Made by a program: the position numbers and the translations under genes. A stretch of 48,845 bases of DNA from UBA910 sp964369145 (GTDB lineage: Bacteria > Patescibacteriota > Minisyncoccia > Phycocordibacterales > DATDWN01). Location: NCBI GenBank assembly GCA_964369145.1, contig CAYJEE010000004.1:1-48845 (forward strand), written 5' to 3'. Positions within the stretch are counted from its first letter, which is position 1. The number at the start of each line of letters is the position of its first letter. Shown piece by piece: positions 15,711-24,321 of this stretch. The notes below the pieces were generated by a model. It saw only the letters and a list, made by a program, of their open reading frames with translations, had not been told where the DNA came from and ran no database searches.

Positions 15711-16562
15711 ATGATTTTATTTTGGCTTTTTGCGGTATGTATCTTTGGATTACTTATTGGAAGTTTTCTGAATGTCGTTATCTATCGATATAATACCGGC
15801 CTTTCGGTATCACACGGACGATCACAATGTTTTGTGTGTGGTAAAAAATTAAATTGGTATGAGTTGATCCCTGTGGTGAGTTTTGTGATACAAAAAGGTC
15901 GTTGTAGGGAATGTCAGACAAAAATATCGTGGCAGTACCCCTTTGTAGAGCTCGTTACCGGTATATTGTTTGTGGCTGTGGTGTATCGTCAGATTTCTCT
16001 CTATCATATTTTCTCTACACTCCCTGACGGATTTTTGTACTCAGTGTTTTTAGCACTGTATTATTTACTTGTTGTTTCTTTGCTTGTAGTAATCGGTGTA
16101 TATGATATTCGCCATAAAATAATTCCAAATTTATTTGTCTATACATTTAGTGTACTTGCTGTAGCTAAATTACTTTTGTTTACGTATTTATTTGCATGGC
16201 CACCAGGCACTCTTGATATGCTCAATATGTTGGCACCCCTATTGCTCTCTATTCCATTTGCATTTTTGTGGGTTGTTTCAAAGGGTATGTGGATTGGTTT
16301 TGGTGATGCAAAGCTCGCGTTTGGAATTGGCGCATTACTCGGATTTCCTCTCGGTGTTTCTGCTCTTATGATTGCATTTTGGACGGGTGCATTGTATGGA
16401 GTATTTTCGATAGGGGTTTCAAAAATGTTTAAAAGTTCACAACATGAAGGAGTGACATTGACGTCAGAAATACCGTTTGCCCCTTTTTTGATTTTAGGAG
16501 TGTGTATTGTGTTATTTACTCAAATTGATGTATTAGGGATAATGCGATTTTTTGCAATCTAA
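15711..16562 (+). CDS. pilD: prepilin peptidase PilD
   Basis: 283 residues. Start chosen at the ATG 6 bases after a TATAAT box (15699-15704). The N-terminal methylase-like domain keeps the zinc motif (CFVCGKKLNW and CRECQTKISW). The aspartic protease motifs are VIGVYDIRHKIIPN (first Asp) and GMWIGFGDAKLAFGIG (GxGD). Multiple membrane segments. It cleaves and N-methylates the pilins encoded on both sides. Confidence 0.95.
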   Translation: MILFWLFAVCIFGLLIGSFLNVVIYRYNTGLSVSHGRSQCFVCGKKLNWYELIPVVSFVIQKGRCRECQTKISWQYPFVELVTGILFVAVVYRQISLYHIFSTLPDGFLYSVFLALYYLLVVSLLVVIGVYDIRHKIIPNLFVYTFSVLAVAKLLLFTYLFAWPPGTLDMLNMLAPLLLSIPFAFLWVVSKGMWIGFGDAKLAFGIGALLGFPLGVSALMIAFWTGALYGVFSIGVSKMFKSSQHEGVTLTSEIPFAPFLILGVCIVLFTQIDVLGIMRFFAI

Positions 16563-16563
16563 T

Positions 16564-17193
16564 ATGATTATGTATACACATAAAAAAGGTTTTACATTGG
16601 TTGAGTTGATTGTTGTTATTGGTATCATGAGTGCTATCATGCTCCTGGTTGTATTTAACAGCCGGAAATTTAATGAAGATTTAGGATTACAGACCGCTGC
16701 AACTGAAGTATCTTTGGGTATACGTCAAGCACAAATTTTTGGAGTTTCAATTAAGGAGTCAGTTGCAGGAACTGCTGATTTTAGTAAACCGTATGGCGTT
16801 GTGTTTGATCTGAACAACTCAACAAACTTTTTTATTTATTCTGATTCTGACAATGATCGTGCATATGATGGTGGTGTCGCGTGTGCAGGTGCTGATGAGT
16901 GTAGAGAGAAGTCAGTACTTCGTGGGGGGGTTACAGTGCGGAGAGTGTGTGCTGAGCATATGAACAGCGCTCTGACGTGCTTTAGTGGTACTGCGAGATA
17001 TTTAGTACTTACGTATGTTCGTCCAAATCCAGAGCCAGTGATCAAAGTATTTAATGCTGCTGGTGTTGAAATCGTTGGTCCGTGGAAAATAGCATATGTT
17101 GAACTTGTAAACCAAAACAATAAACTTATCTATGTAACCACTGATTATTTGTCAGGTCAGATTGTGGTTCAAAGTACACCTGTAATACCATGA
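16564..17193 (+). CDS. pseudopilin (type IV prepilin-like protein)
   Basis: 209 residues. Leader MIMYTHKKG, cleavage after Gly, then FTLVELIVVIGIMSAIMLLV with Glu5. The globular part is large for a pilin and contains two pairs of cysteines (CAGADEC, CAEHMNSALTC). It resembles GspH/FimT-like minor pilins. It follows pilD by 1 base and overlaps the next gene by 4 bases (ATGA). Confidence 0.88.
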   Translation: MIMYTHKKGFTLVELIVVIGIMSAIMLLVVFNSRKFNEDLGLQTAATEVSLGIRQAQIFGVSIKESVAGTADFSKPYGVVFDLNNSTNFFIYSDSDNDRAYDGGVACAGADECREKSVLRGGVTVRRVCAEHMNSALTCFSGTARYLVLTYVRPNPEPVIKVFNAAGVEIVGPWKIAYVELVNQNNKLIYVTTDYLSGQIVVQSTPVIP

Positions 17194-17768
17194 TGCGTAA
17201 AAAAACTCACAATAATGTATTGCAAAAAGGTTTTACCCTGATTGAGATTATGGTTTCTCTGTCTGTATTTATTATAATCATGACAATAAGTCTCGGTTCT
17301 ATTTTAAGTATTCTTGGTGCAAATGAAAAATCGCACACAAAGAAAACTGCGATGGATAATCTCAATTTTGCGCTGGAGTCTATGGCACGCACAGTGCGTT
17401 TTGGTACAGGTTTTTATTGTGGTACAACCGCGGTTGTTGCGCCTGATCCTGCACCAACCAATGATTGTTTGGTAGGAGGATCATCATCATTTTCTGTTCG
17501 TGCATCTGACAACACACTCGTAGTGTATAGTTTGTCGGGTGGAAAGATTATGAAATCAGTGAATAATGGTGTAGCAAGTGCGATCACATCTCCAGAAATG
17601 ACAATTTCTCGTCTGACGTTCTATGTTGCAAACTCATCTGCATTTGGAGTGGATTATGCACAGCCTCGGGTGCTCATGGTTCTATCTGGAACAGTAGGAA
17701 GTAAAACAAGTACACAATCTACATTTAATTTACAAACAATGATGTCTCAGCGTAAGCTTGATATATAA
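17190..17768 (+). CDS. pseudopilin (type IV prepilin-like protein)
   Basis: 192 residues. Leader ending QKG, then FTLIEIMVSLSVFIIIMTISL with Glu5. GspJ/PilW-like placement and size. ATGA overlap with the gene before it shows translational coupling. Two cysteines (YCGTTAV, NDCLVGG) may form a disulphide. Confidence 0.87.
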   Translation: MMRKKTHNNVLQKGFTLIEIMVSLSVFIIIMTISLGSILSILGANEKSHTKKTAMDNLNFALESMARTVRFGTGFYCGTTAVVAPDPAPTNDCLVGGSSSFSVRASDNTLVVYSLSGGKIMKSVNNGVASAITSPEMTISRLTFYVANSSAFGVDYAQPRVLMVLSGTVGSKTSTQSTFNLQTMMSQRKLDI

Positions 17769-17769
17769 T

Positions 17770-18342
17770 ATGCAACATCTTAATTTGAAAAAAATACAGA
17801 CCCGTACACAAGGCTTCACTCTCGTAGAAATACTTATTGCTATTTCTATACTTTCTCTTTCCATACTTGCAACATTCACCGCAGTCTCAAACTCGATGAG
17901 AGCAACAAACTTTTCAGAAGAGCAGGTGATTGCGTATCATCTTGCCGATGAAGCACTAGAATACATACGAAATAAAAGAGATACGAATGGTATTCAACAT
18001 GTCAATAATTTAGGTAGTGGTTCAACATTTCCATGGATGTCAGGTATCGCCAATCTTTCTACGGATCCGTGCTATCCCGGTAATGTATGTTATGTAGATG
18101 TGCCTAATAATACTATGACGCGATGTACTTCGAATGCTCTTTCGTGTCCCGCATTGCTGTATAATTCAAATATGGGTGTATATGAATATGTAACAGGAAA
18201 TGCAACTGTATATAAACGTTCAGTCTCAATTGTGTTGCAAAGCGCGACAGAGGCGACGGTTACTGTATCGGTTGCGTGGACCGCTCAGGGGGTATCAAAG
18301 ACTTATACACAAACACTGGTACTCAGAAATTGGACTGAATAA
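17770..18342 (+). CDS. pseudopilin (type IV prepilin-like protein)
   Basis: 190 residues. Leader ending TQG, then FTLVEILIAISILSLSILATF with Glu5; the block HLADEALEYIRNKRD is typical of GspI/PilV-like minor pilins. It starts 1 base after the gene before it. Cysteine pairs (CYPGNVC, CTSNALSC) are present. Confidence 0.87.
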   Translation: MQHLNLKKIQTRTQGFTLVEILIAISILSLSILATFTAVSNSMRATNFSEEQVIAYHLADEALEYIRNKRDTNGIQHVNNLGSGSTFPWMSGIANLSTDPCYPGNVCYVDVPNNTMTRCTSNALSCPALLYNSNMGVYEYVTGNATVYKRSVSIVLQSATEATVTVSVAWTAQGVSKTYTQTLVLRNWTE

Positions 18343-18344
18343 TT

Positions 18345-18797
18345 ATGAAATATAAAAATTCACAATCAGGATATGCTTTGTTTACGTCAATTATATTGAC
18401 GGGTATGTTGGTGCTGATTGCATATGCAACAGCAAATTTTTCTATTAAACAGTTGCTGCTTACTGTCAGTGGTTCTGAATCTCATATTGCATTTTATACT
18501 GCAGACAGTGGTGTGGAATGTGCAATGTTTTGGGATTTAAAAAATCCAACGAATCCTGCGGTGAGTGCGTTTGAAGTAGGTGCGCCAACTGCGGTGACGT
18601 GTGGGGGGTCAACAGTGACTCCTGTGCAGGTAGTCAACGGAGGTAACGCAACGAGTACATTTCAGATTCCAGTTGGTTCGAGTTGTGCGGTAGTCTATGT
18701 TGCAAAAACTGGAAGCAATACTACAATTGAATCTCGAGGGTATAATACGTGTGGAAGTGGGTCTCGGTTTGAACGCGCAGTAAGAATATCGTATTAA
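18345..18797 (+). CDS. PilX/GspK-like prepilin-like protein
   Basis: 150 residues. N-terminus KNSQSGYALFTSIILTGMLV has a Gly followed by a hydrophobic helix but no Glu5, as in PilX/GspK-type tip pseudopilins. The block FYTADSGVECAMFWDL is the usual 'A.aGiE.A' pattern of that class. It is the last of four minor-pilin genes, which together should form the tip complex that starts pilus assembly. Confidence 0.82.
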   Translation: MKYKNSQSGYALFTSIILTGMLVLIAYATANFSIKQLLLTVSGSESHIAFYTADSGVECAMFWDLKNPTNPAVSAFEVGAPTAVTCGGSTVTPVQVVNGGNATSTFQIPVGSSCAVVYVAKTGSNTTIESRGYNTCGSGSRFERAVRISY

Positions 18798-18803
18798 AAA
18801 TAT

Positions 18804-20834
18804 ATGAAACAGGTTATTCCGGTTGATGTTGTACGACGATATGAAAAACTGAAAGATGAGGTTAATCGTCATCGTTTTTTATATCACACAAAAGATACTC
18901 CAGAAATAAGTGATGAAGCGTATGATTCTTTGATACGCGAACTCGAGGTACTCGAGCATACATATCCAGGATTAAAAACAGATGATTCGCCGACCGAGCG
19001 AGTGGGGGGTGAACCACTTAAAGAGTTTGTAAAAGTGACCCATGTTGTACAGCAATGGTCATATGACGATGTGTTTGATGAAAAAAGTCTAGAAAAATGG
19101 AATGAGAAGGTGGGAAATTTCATTAAAAAAAGTGGAGTAGAAGATGAACTTGTTGAGTATTGTTGCGAGTTAAAAATCGACGGACTTAAGGTGATTTTGA
19201 CGTATGAAGATGGTGTGCTTGTGCGAGGTGCGACTCGTGGGGATGGTACCGTCGGTGAAGATGTGACGGAGAATATTAAAACAATAAAAGATATTCCACT
19301 CACGCTTAAGAAAAAAGTATCACTGATTGCTATCGGAGAAGCGTGGATAGGGAAAAGTGAACTTGTAAAGATAAATATAGAACGAGAAAAAAAGGGGGAA
19401 CCGTTGTATGCAAATACACGCAACCTTGCTGCGGGGACACTCCGTCAACTTGATCCAAAAGTGGTGGCAGGGAGAAATCTCCATGTATTTGTATATGATG
19501 TTGAAAACTTTGAAGAAGGTAAGCTAGAGACCCAATCAAACGAGCTTGAGCTTTTGCATGAACTTGGTTTTGTCACAAATCCACACACAAAAGTGTGTAA
19601 GAGTTTGGTGGAAGTGGAAAAATTTTATACACAGTGGACTGAGAAAAAAGATTCGCTTGAGTATGGGCTCGATGGTATCGTGCTTAAGGTTAATTCACGA
19701 AAAATCCAAGAAGCACTCGGATACACCGGCAAGTCTCCTCGGTGGGGTGTAGCGTATAAATTTCCGGCAGAGCAGGTGACGACAGTTGTGGATGATATTG
19801 TGTTTCAGGTGGGACGTACGGGAGTGGTTACTCCAGTAGCACACCTTCGTCCGGTTTTGGTGGCAGGGTCAACGGTCTCTCGAGCGACACTCCATAACGA
19901 AGATGAAATAAAACGTCTCGATGTGCGTATTGGGGATACGGTAATTATTCAAAAAGCGGGTGATGTGATTCCAGATATTGTGCAAGTGGTCACAGCACTT
20001 CGGACAAAAAAAGAAAAACCATTTGTGTGGCCGACACATGTGCCACTCTGTGGGGGCGATGGTGCCATTGAGCGCATTCCCGGACAAGCTGCGTGGCGGT
20101 GTGTGGTGAAGGATTCGTATGAACAACAAAAACGTAAACTTCATTATTTTGCATCAAAAGGTGCACTCAATATTGAGGATATGGGTCCGAAAATAATTGA
20201 CCAGCTTCTTGATGCGGAGCTTATTTCCGAGTATGCAGATATTTTTACTTTGGAAAAAGGTGATCTTCTTGCGCTTCCGCGTTTTGCAGAAAAATCAGCG
20301 GACAATTTACTTGCGTCGATTGAAAAAGCCCGACAGACGACACTTCCGCGATTTCTGATTTCACTTTCAATTCCGCAGGTTGGTGAGGAGACAGCACATG
20401 ATATTGCAGGACAATTCAAAACTATCGAAAAAGTGCGGTCTGCTGATGTTGATGACTTGCTTTCGATACCTGGCGTTGGTCCGATTGTTGCGCATTGTGT
20501 GTGTTCGTTTTTTGAAGATAAAAAGAATAAAAAAATCGTTGATGATCTGCTAAAATTCATAAAAATAGAAAACATAACCAGCCCTAAGCCGGGCTTAGGG
20601 CTAGGATCAGGTATTTTAGGAAAGATGTTTGTACTCACGGGAACACTTGAGACTATGTCTCGTGACGAAGCAAAAGAAAAAATCCGAGCACTCGGAGGTG
20701 ATGTATCTTCTTCGGTATCAAAAGAAACAGACTATGTGGTAGCGGGCGAGTCAGCAGGGTCTAAGCTTGATAAGGCACAGGAACTCGGAGTAAAGGTGCT
20801 TTCTGAGACCGAGTTCTTAGAAATAATAACGTAA
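18804..20834 (+). CDS. ligA: NAD-dependent DNA ligase LigA
   Basis: 676 residues: Ia/NMN domain, adenylation domain with the nucleophile Lys124 (ELKIDG), OB fold, helix-hairpin-helix domain (SIPGVGPIVAHCV and others) and a C-terminal BRCT domain (FVLTGTLETMSRDEAKEKI). It seals nicks in replication and repair. The zinc finger is damaged: only two of the four usual cysteines remain (VPLCGG and AWRCVVKDSY). A 23-base palindrome (20580-20602) lies in the linker before BRCT and encodes PKPGLGLG. It starts 6 bases after the pseudopilin gene and may share its transcript. Confidence 0.96.
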   Translation: MKQVIPVDVVRRYEKLKDEVNRHRFLYHTKDTPEISDEAYDSLIRELEVLEHTYPGLKTDDSPTERVGGEPLKEFVKVTHVVQQWSYDDVFDEKSLEKWNEKVGNFIKKSGVEDELVEYCCELKIDGLKVILTYEDGVLVRGATRGDGTVGEDVTENIKTIKDIPLTLKKKVSLIAIGEAWIGKSELVKINIEREKKGEPLYANTRNLAAGTLRQLDPKVVAGRNLHVFVYDVENFEEGKLETQSNELELLHELGFVTNPHTKVCKSLVEVEKFYTQWTEKKDSLEYGLDGIVLKVNSRKIQEALGYTGKSPRWGVAYKFPAEQVTTVVDDIVFQVGRTGVVTPVAHLRPVLVAGSTVSRATLHNEDEIKRLDVRIGDTVIIQKAGDVIPDIVQVVTALRTKKEKPFVWPTHVPLCGGDGAIERIPGQAAWRCVVKDSYEQQKRKLHYFASKGALNIEDMGPKIIDQLLDAELISEYADIFTLEKGDLLALPRFAEKSADNLLASIEKARQTTLPRFLISLSIPQVGEETAHDIAGQFKTIEKVRSADVDDLLSIPGVGPIVAHCVCSFFEDKKNKKIVDDLLKFIKIENITSPKPGLGLGSGILGKMFVLTGTLETMSRDEAKEKIRALGGDVSSSVSKETDYVVAGESAGSKLDKAQELGVKVLSETEFLEIIT

Positions 20835-20870
20835 CCTGACGAATTTAAAAAAATAAGGTAGTATAGGGAC

Positions 20871-21152
20871 ATGATAGAAAAGAAAGATATAGAAAAGCTT
20901 GCTTTGCTTGCTCGTATCGAGGTAAGTGAAGAAGAAAAAGAATCTCTTGCTCAGAGTATTGAGTCTATTTTGGGTTATGTGGGGCAGGTCACTTCTGTCT
21001 CTGAAACAGCTCTGGCGGGTCTCCCTTTGCTTCGCAATGTCATGCGAGAAGATGAAATCCGTCATGGGGAAGGTGAGTATACAGAGGCACTTCTTTCAAA
21101 TGCTCCTTCACGAGACGGCAATTACCTTGAAGTTAAAAAAATACTGGCATGA
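20871..21152 (+). CDS. gatC: Asp/Glu-tRNA amidotransferase subunit C
   Basis: 93 residues with the GatC pattern (IEKLALLARIEVSEEEKESL, split IEKLALLARI + EVSEEEKESL; NVMREDEI). GatC holds GatA and GatB together in the complex that converts Glu-tRNA(Gln) and Asp-tRNA(Asn). A TAGTAT box ends 6 bases before the ATG, with no Shine-Dalgarno. It overlaps gatA by ATGA. gatB is not in the window. Confidence 0.93.
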   Translation: MIEKKDIEKLALLARIEVSEEEKESLAQSIESILGYVGQVTSVSETALAGLPLLRNVMREDEIRHGEGEYTEALLSNAPSRDGNYLEVKKILA

Positions 21153-22570
21153 TCGACCTTTCAACACTTACAATTTCAAAAGCACGAAAAAGTTTGGATG
21201 CAAAAGAGTTCACTGCAGTGGAGCTTGCATCTGCGTATCTTGAAGAAATCAAAAAGAAAAATGCAGAGCTCAATGTGTATTTAGAGGTGTATGATGATGT
21301 ATTACTCCAGGCAGAAGAAGCGGACAAAAGAATTGCGAAAGGGGAATCAACTCCACTTCTCGGTATACCTCTTGCAATCAAAGACAATATTTTAATACAA
21401 GGAAAAAAAGTTACTGCTGCATCTAAAATCTTGGAAGGATACGTTGCTCCATATGATGCAACAGCAATTTCTAAACTCAAAGCACAAGGAGCGGTCTTTT
21501 TAGGACGAGTAAATATGGACGAGTTTGCTATGGGAGGTTCGACTGAAAACTCAGCTTTTGGGGTAACTAAAAATCCAGTTGATCCGACACGAGTAGCGGG
21601 AGGTTCTTCGGGAGGGTCTGTGGCTGCGGTAGCGGGGCATATGGCACTCGGTGCACTTGGTTCTGATACAGGAGGGTCTGTACGACAGCCGGCGGCTTTT
21701 TGTGGGGTAGTTGGTTTTAAGCCTACATACGGATCTATCTCTCGGCATGGACTCATGGCTATGGGGTCTTCTTTGGATGTTATCGGTCCTATTTCTCACA
21801 CAGTTACAGATGTAGAAATTCTGTTTGATGCGATGAAAGGTAAAGACTCGTATGATGGAACTACTGTTGATGAATCTACGTATTCTCCTGTGCTAGAGAA
21901 AAAAACTCTTACCATCGGTGTACCATGGAGCCTTTTAGATGAAAAAGGAATTGATGAAACTGTAAAAGAAAATTTCAAAGCCACAGTAGAAAAATTTAAA
22001 TCACTGGGATATGTTGTGAAGGATATTTCTTTGCCGCATATTGCACTTTCCCTCTCTGTATACTACATTCTCATGCCTGCTGAAGTGTCTTCAAACCTCG
22101 CTCGTTTTGATGGGGTGAAGTATGGACTTCATATCGACGGAAAAGATTTGCTCGAAGATTATATGAAAACTAGAGGTGTTGGTTTTGGAAAAGAGGTAAG
22201 ACGACGAATTCTTCTCGGTACCTATGTACTTTCTGCTGGGTATTATGATTCATTTTATGGAAAGGCTCAGGTGGTGCGTTCGCTTATACAAAAAGAGTTT
22301 GAAGAGGCGTTTCGTTCTGTAGATATTGTACTGACTCCCACAACACCAGCATCTGCGTGGAAAATAGGAGAAAAAGAAGATCCACTTTCAATGTATCTAG
22401 CTGATATTTTTACCGTGACTGCAAATATTGTTGGTATTCCTGCGATCTCAATTCCTTCGGGAGCAACAAATATAGATGGCGTGAACCTTCCACTTGGGAT
22501 ACAACTTATGGCAACACATATGGGAGAGAAATATTTATTTAAGGCAGGGAAAGATTTCTTGGGAGAATAG
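21149..22570 (+). CDS. gatA: Glu-tRNA(Gln)/Asp-tRNA(Asn) amidotransferase subunit A
   Basis: 473 residues, an amidase-signature enzyme that releases ammonia from glutamine. The catalytic triad is visible: Lys78 (PLAIKDNI), cis-Ser153 (GGSSGGS) and the nucleophile Ser177 (SDTGGSVRQP). It is translationally coupled to gatC. With a tRNA-Gln gene at 30756, this suggests Gln-tRNA is made through the indirect route here (inference). Confidence 0.96.
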   Translation: MIDLSTLTISKARKSLDAKEFTAVELASAYLEEIKKKNAELNVYLEVYDDVLLQAEEADKRIAKGESTPLLGIPLAIKDNILIQGKKVTAASKILEGYVAPYDATAISKLKAQGAVFLGRVNMDEFAMGGSTENSAFGVTKNPVDPTRVAGGSSGGSVAAVAGHMALGALGSDTGGSVRQPAAFCGVVGFKPTYGSISRHGLMAMGSSLDVIGPISHTVTDVEILFDAMKGKDSYDGTTVDESTYSPVLEKKTLTIGVPWSLLDEKGIDETVKENFKATVEKFKSLGYVVKDISLPHIALSLSVYYILMPAEVSSNLARFDGVKYGLHIDGKDLLEDYMKTRGVGFGKEVRRRILLGTYVLSAGYYDSFYGKAQVVRSLIQKEFEEAFRSVDIVLTPTTPASAWKIGEKEDPLSMYLADIFTVTANIVGIPAISIPSGATNIDGVNLPLGIQLMATHMGEKYLFKAGKDFLGE

Positions 22571-22667
22571 ATATTCTGGTCTTTCTCATTCGTTCATAAA
22601 ATAAGGTATACTTAAAGCGTTAAAAGTTTTTTTGAAATTTAAAATTTTAAATTAAAAATTTACTCTC

Positions 22668-23876
22668 ATGGCTGACGAAAAACCAAAAGACGACAAACCA
22701 AAAGGTGACGCAAAGCCTAAAACAGAAGAGAAGCCTGCGGAAACACCAAATTATTTGCGTGAAATTGCGGGGATGCTTTTTATGTTGTTTGTATTCATGA
22801 CTATATTCGGTGGTGTTCTTGCGTCTGCAAGTAGTTTTATTTCAGGTCTCGGTTCAAAATCTTTTTCTCTAGAGGGTTTGCTTGGATCATATACTCGACC
22901 ATTTGCATCAGTGTTCAATCCAATCGGAGGTTTTGCTACGGTTGTATCTGACGGCACGACTGTATTTGATACACCGGGAGGTTCTAAGATTGGGACTCAA
23001 AAAAGACAAGCCGTCGGACGTGTTGTACGAGGTCCTGTGATGGTTGGAGGTGTGAATTATTGGTATGTTGATTTTGAGAAAGATCCTGATGGATGGGTGT
23101 CTGAAAAAGATTTGGGATATTCTGATCCGAAAACACGTCCACTGAAAGAAAAGGAAGATGTCGGTACACATGTAAAAACAAAAAATGGACAAGTGGGTGT
23201 GTATGGGGAGGTGGGTGGAGATCAGGTGGGTACTCAATCACAGGGTGTGTATGGGAAGATTGTGAAAGGTCCTGTGATGAAAGATGGTGTTCGGTACTGG
23301 TATATTGATTTTGACGAGGGTGTGGATGGGTGGGTATCTGAAAAAGATTTGGTGGTGGTAGAGCCCGAAGAAGCATCATTTATGACACGAGTGCTGATGT
23401 TTGTGTATAAGATTGGTGCATGGATGAGAGTGATACTCTGGGTACTTATTGTTGTGTTGGTGTGTAGTATTGCTTATGTGATTTATAATCTCACTCAAAT
23501 TCGTAAAAATACTCGAGCTAAATTGTATCAAGTTCTCGATGAGACGACTGCTGTACCTACATCGATTAATAAATCATGGGATCGGGTAAAGCTTTTTGTA
23601 GATTCATACAATGAATCAGAGTGGCGTTTGGCTGTGATTGAAGCTGATATTATGCTTGCTGAGCTTCTCGATACAATGAACCTGCAAGGGGATTCAATCG
23701 GAGAAAAACTCAAAGGGGTGGAGAAAAGTGATTTCAATACACTTGATCTTGCGTGGGAAGCTCATAAGGTGCGAAACCAGATCGCGCATGATCCAAGCTT
23801 TTTGCTTACCCAGCGTGAGGCAAAACGAGTTATTGGTCTATTTGAAGAGGTGTTTAGAGAATTTTCATTTATATAG
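22668..23876 (+). CDS. membrane protein with two SH3-like repeats
   Basis: 402 residues. Order: a Lys/Pro/Asp-rich disordered N-terminus (1-28), a membrane segment (IAGMLFMLFVFMTIFGGVLA), two bacterial SH3-like repeats (about 88-148 and 163-227, each ending GWVSEKDL after NYWYVDF or RYWYIDF), a second membrane segment (VILWVLIVVLVCSIAYVIY) and a C-terminal helical domain (HKVRNQIAHDPSFLLTQREA). The SH3 pair would lie outside the cell and could bind the cell wall, while both ends lie inside. The HKVRNxIAH pattern resembles cytoplasmic helical domains of unknown role. TATACT is about 50 bases upstream, followed by an AT palindrome (22636-22653). Confidence 0.75.
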   Translation: MADEKPKDDKPKGDAKPKTEEKPAETPNYLREIAGMLFMLFVFMTIFGGVLASASSFISGLGSKSFSLEGLLGSYTRPFASVFNPIGGFATVVSDGTTVFDTPGGSKIGTQKRQAVGRVVRGPVMVGGVNYWYVDFEKDPDGWVSEKDLGYSDPKTRPLKEKEDVGTHVKTKNGQVGVYGEVGGDQVGTQSQGVYGKIVKGPVMKDGVRYWYIDFDEGVDGWVSEKDLVVVEPEEASFMTRVLMFVYKIGAWMRVILWVLIVVLVCSIAYVIYNLTQIRKNTRAKLYQVLDETTAVPTSINKSWDRVKLFVDSYNESEWRLAVIEADIMLAELLDTMNLQGDSIGEKLKGVEKSDFNTLDLAWEAHKVRNQIAHDPSFLLTQREAKRVIGLFEEVFREFSFI

Positions 23877-23911
23877 CTTTTTTATCGTCGCTATGGTATT
23901 CTTGTGCTGAT

Positions 23912-23982
23912 AGCGGGGTGGAGTAATAGTAACTCACGAGGCTCATAACCTTGGGACCGGGGTGCAAATCCCTGCCCCGCAA
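23912..23982 (+). tRNA. initiator tRNA-fMet (CAT)
   Basis: Acceptor pairs 2-7 are GCGGGG/CCCCGC with an A1-A72 mismatch, the hallmark of initiators. Anticodon stem CGAGG/CCTTG with loop CTCATAA; of the three G-C pairs usual in initiators, one is A-T. The D loop is AATAGTA and the T loop TGCAAAT, so position 18 is A and 55 is G. Discriminator A, followed by CA; CCA is not encoded. Confidence 0.88.
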
Positions 23983-24032
23983 CAAGCAAGAAAAAGCACT
24001 GGAACACCAGTGTTTTTTCTTGCTTGTTGCGG
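23977..24032 (+). terminator. 26-bp inverted repeat that begins inside tRNA-fMet
   Basis: The left arm (23977-24002) starts with the last acceptor bases of the tRNA; the right arm is 24007-24032. They pair along 26 bp with one G-T, and the loop is aaca. The right arm contains six T in a row after ccagtg, so the upper part should act as a terminator. The lower part could compete with the tRNA acceptor stem. Confidence 0.7.
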
Positions 24033-24260
24033 AGAGGAAGCAAATTGATTTGCTTCCGTCAGGATTTGCAGGGCGCAGGTATGTTGAGCGAAGCGAAACA
24101 ACCGAGCTGGGGTCGCGAGTACTTAGTGCTCGCAGATTGTATTCGATCGAGAACACTTAGTAACTTGTGACCAAATCCCTGCCCTTGGTCTCCAGTGTTT
24201 TTTCTTGCTTGTTGCGGGGAGCATTGCAGAGCAATGCGTCAGGATTTGCAAGGCGGAGGT
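24007..24260 (+). repeat. degenerate tRNA-fMet tail repeats with hairpins (locus B)
   Basis: A 26-base block (24007-24032) recurs exactly at 24192-24217. After each copy comes a different hairpin (ggaagcaaat/atttgcttcc at 24036-24057; gcattgc/gcaatgc at 24221-24237) and then the same 13 bases gtcaggatttgca (24058-24070, 24238-24250), the reverse complement of the tRNA T arm. A direct 13-base copy of the tRNA (caaatccctgccc, 23965-23977) is at 24172-24184. No protein is encoded in the gap up to 24322. Confidence 0.8.
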
Positions 24261-24321
24261 GATTGTTGTGGGTTAATTTTTGTACATAATAAATATTCGA
24301 ACCTATGATATAATGTTGTAT

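Noticed and set aside
22636..22653. 18-base perfect palindrome aatttaaaattttaaatt before the SH3 protein gene.
   Set aside because: It is made only of A and T, in an AT-rich leader, so symmetry by chance is likely.
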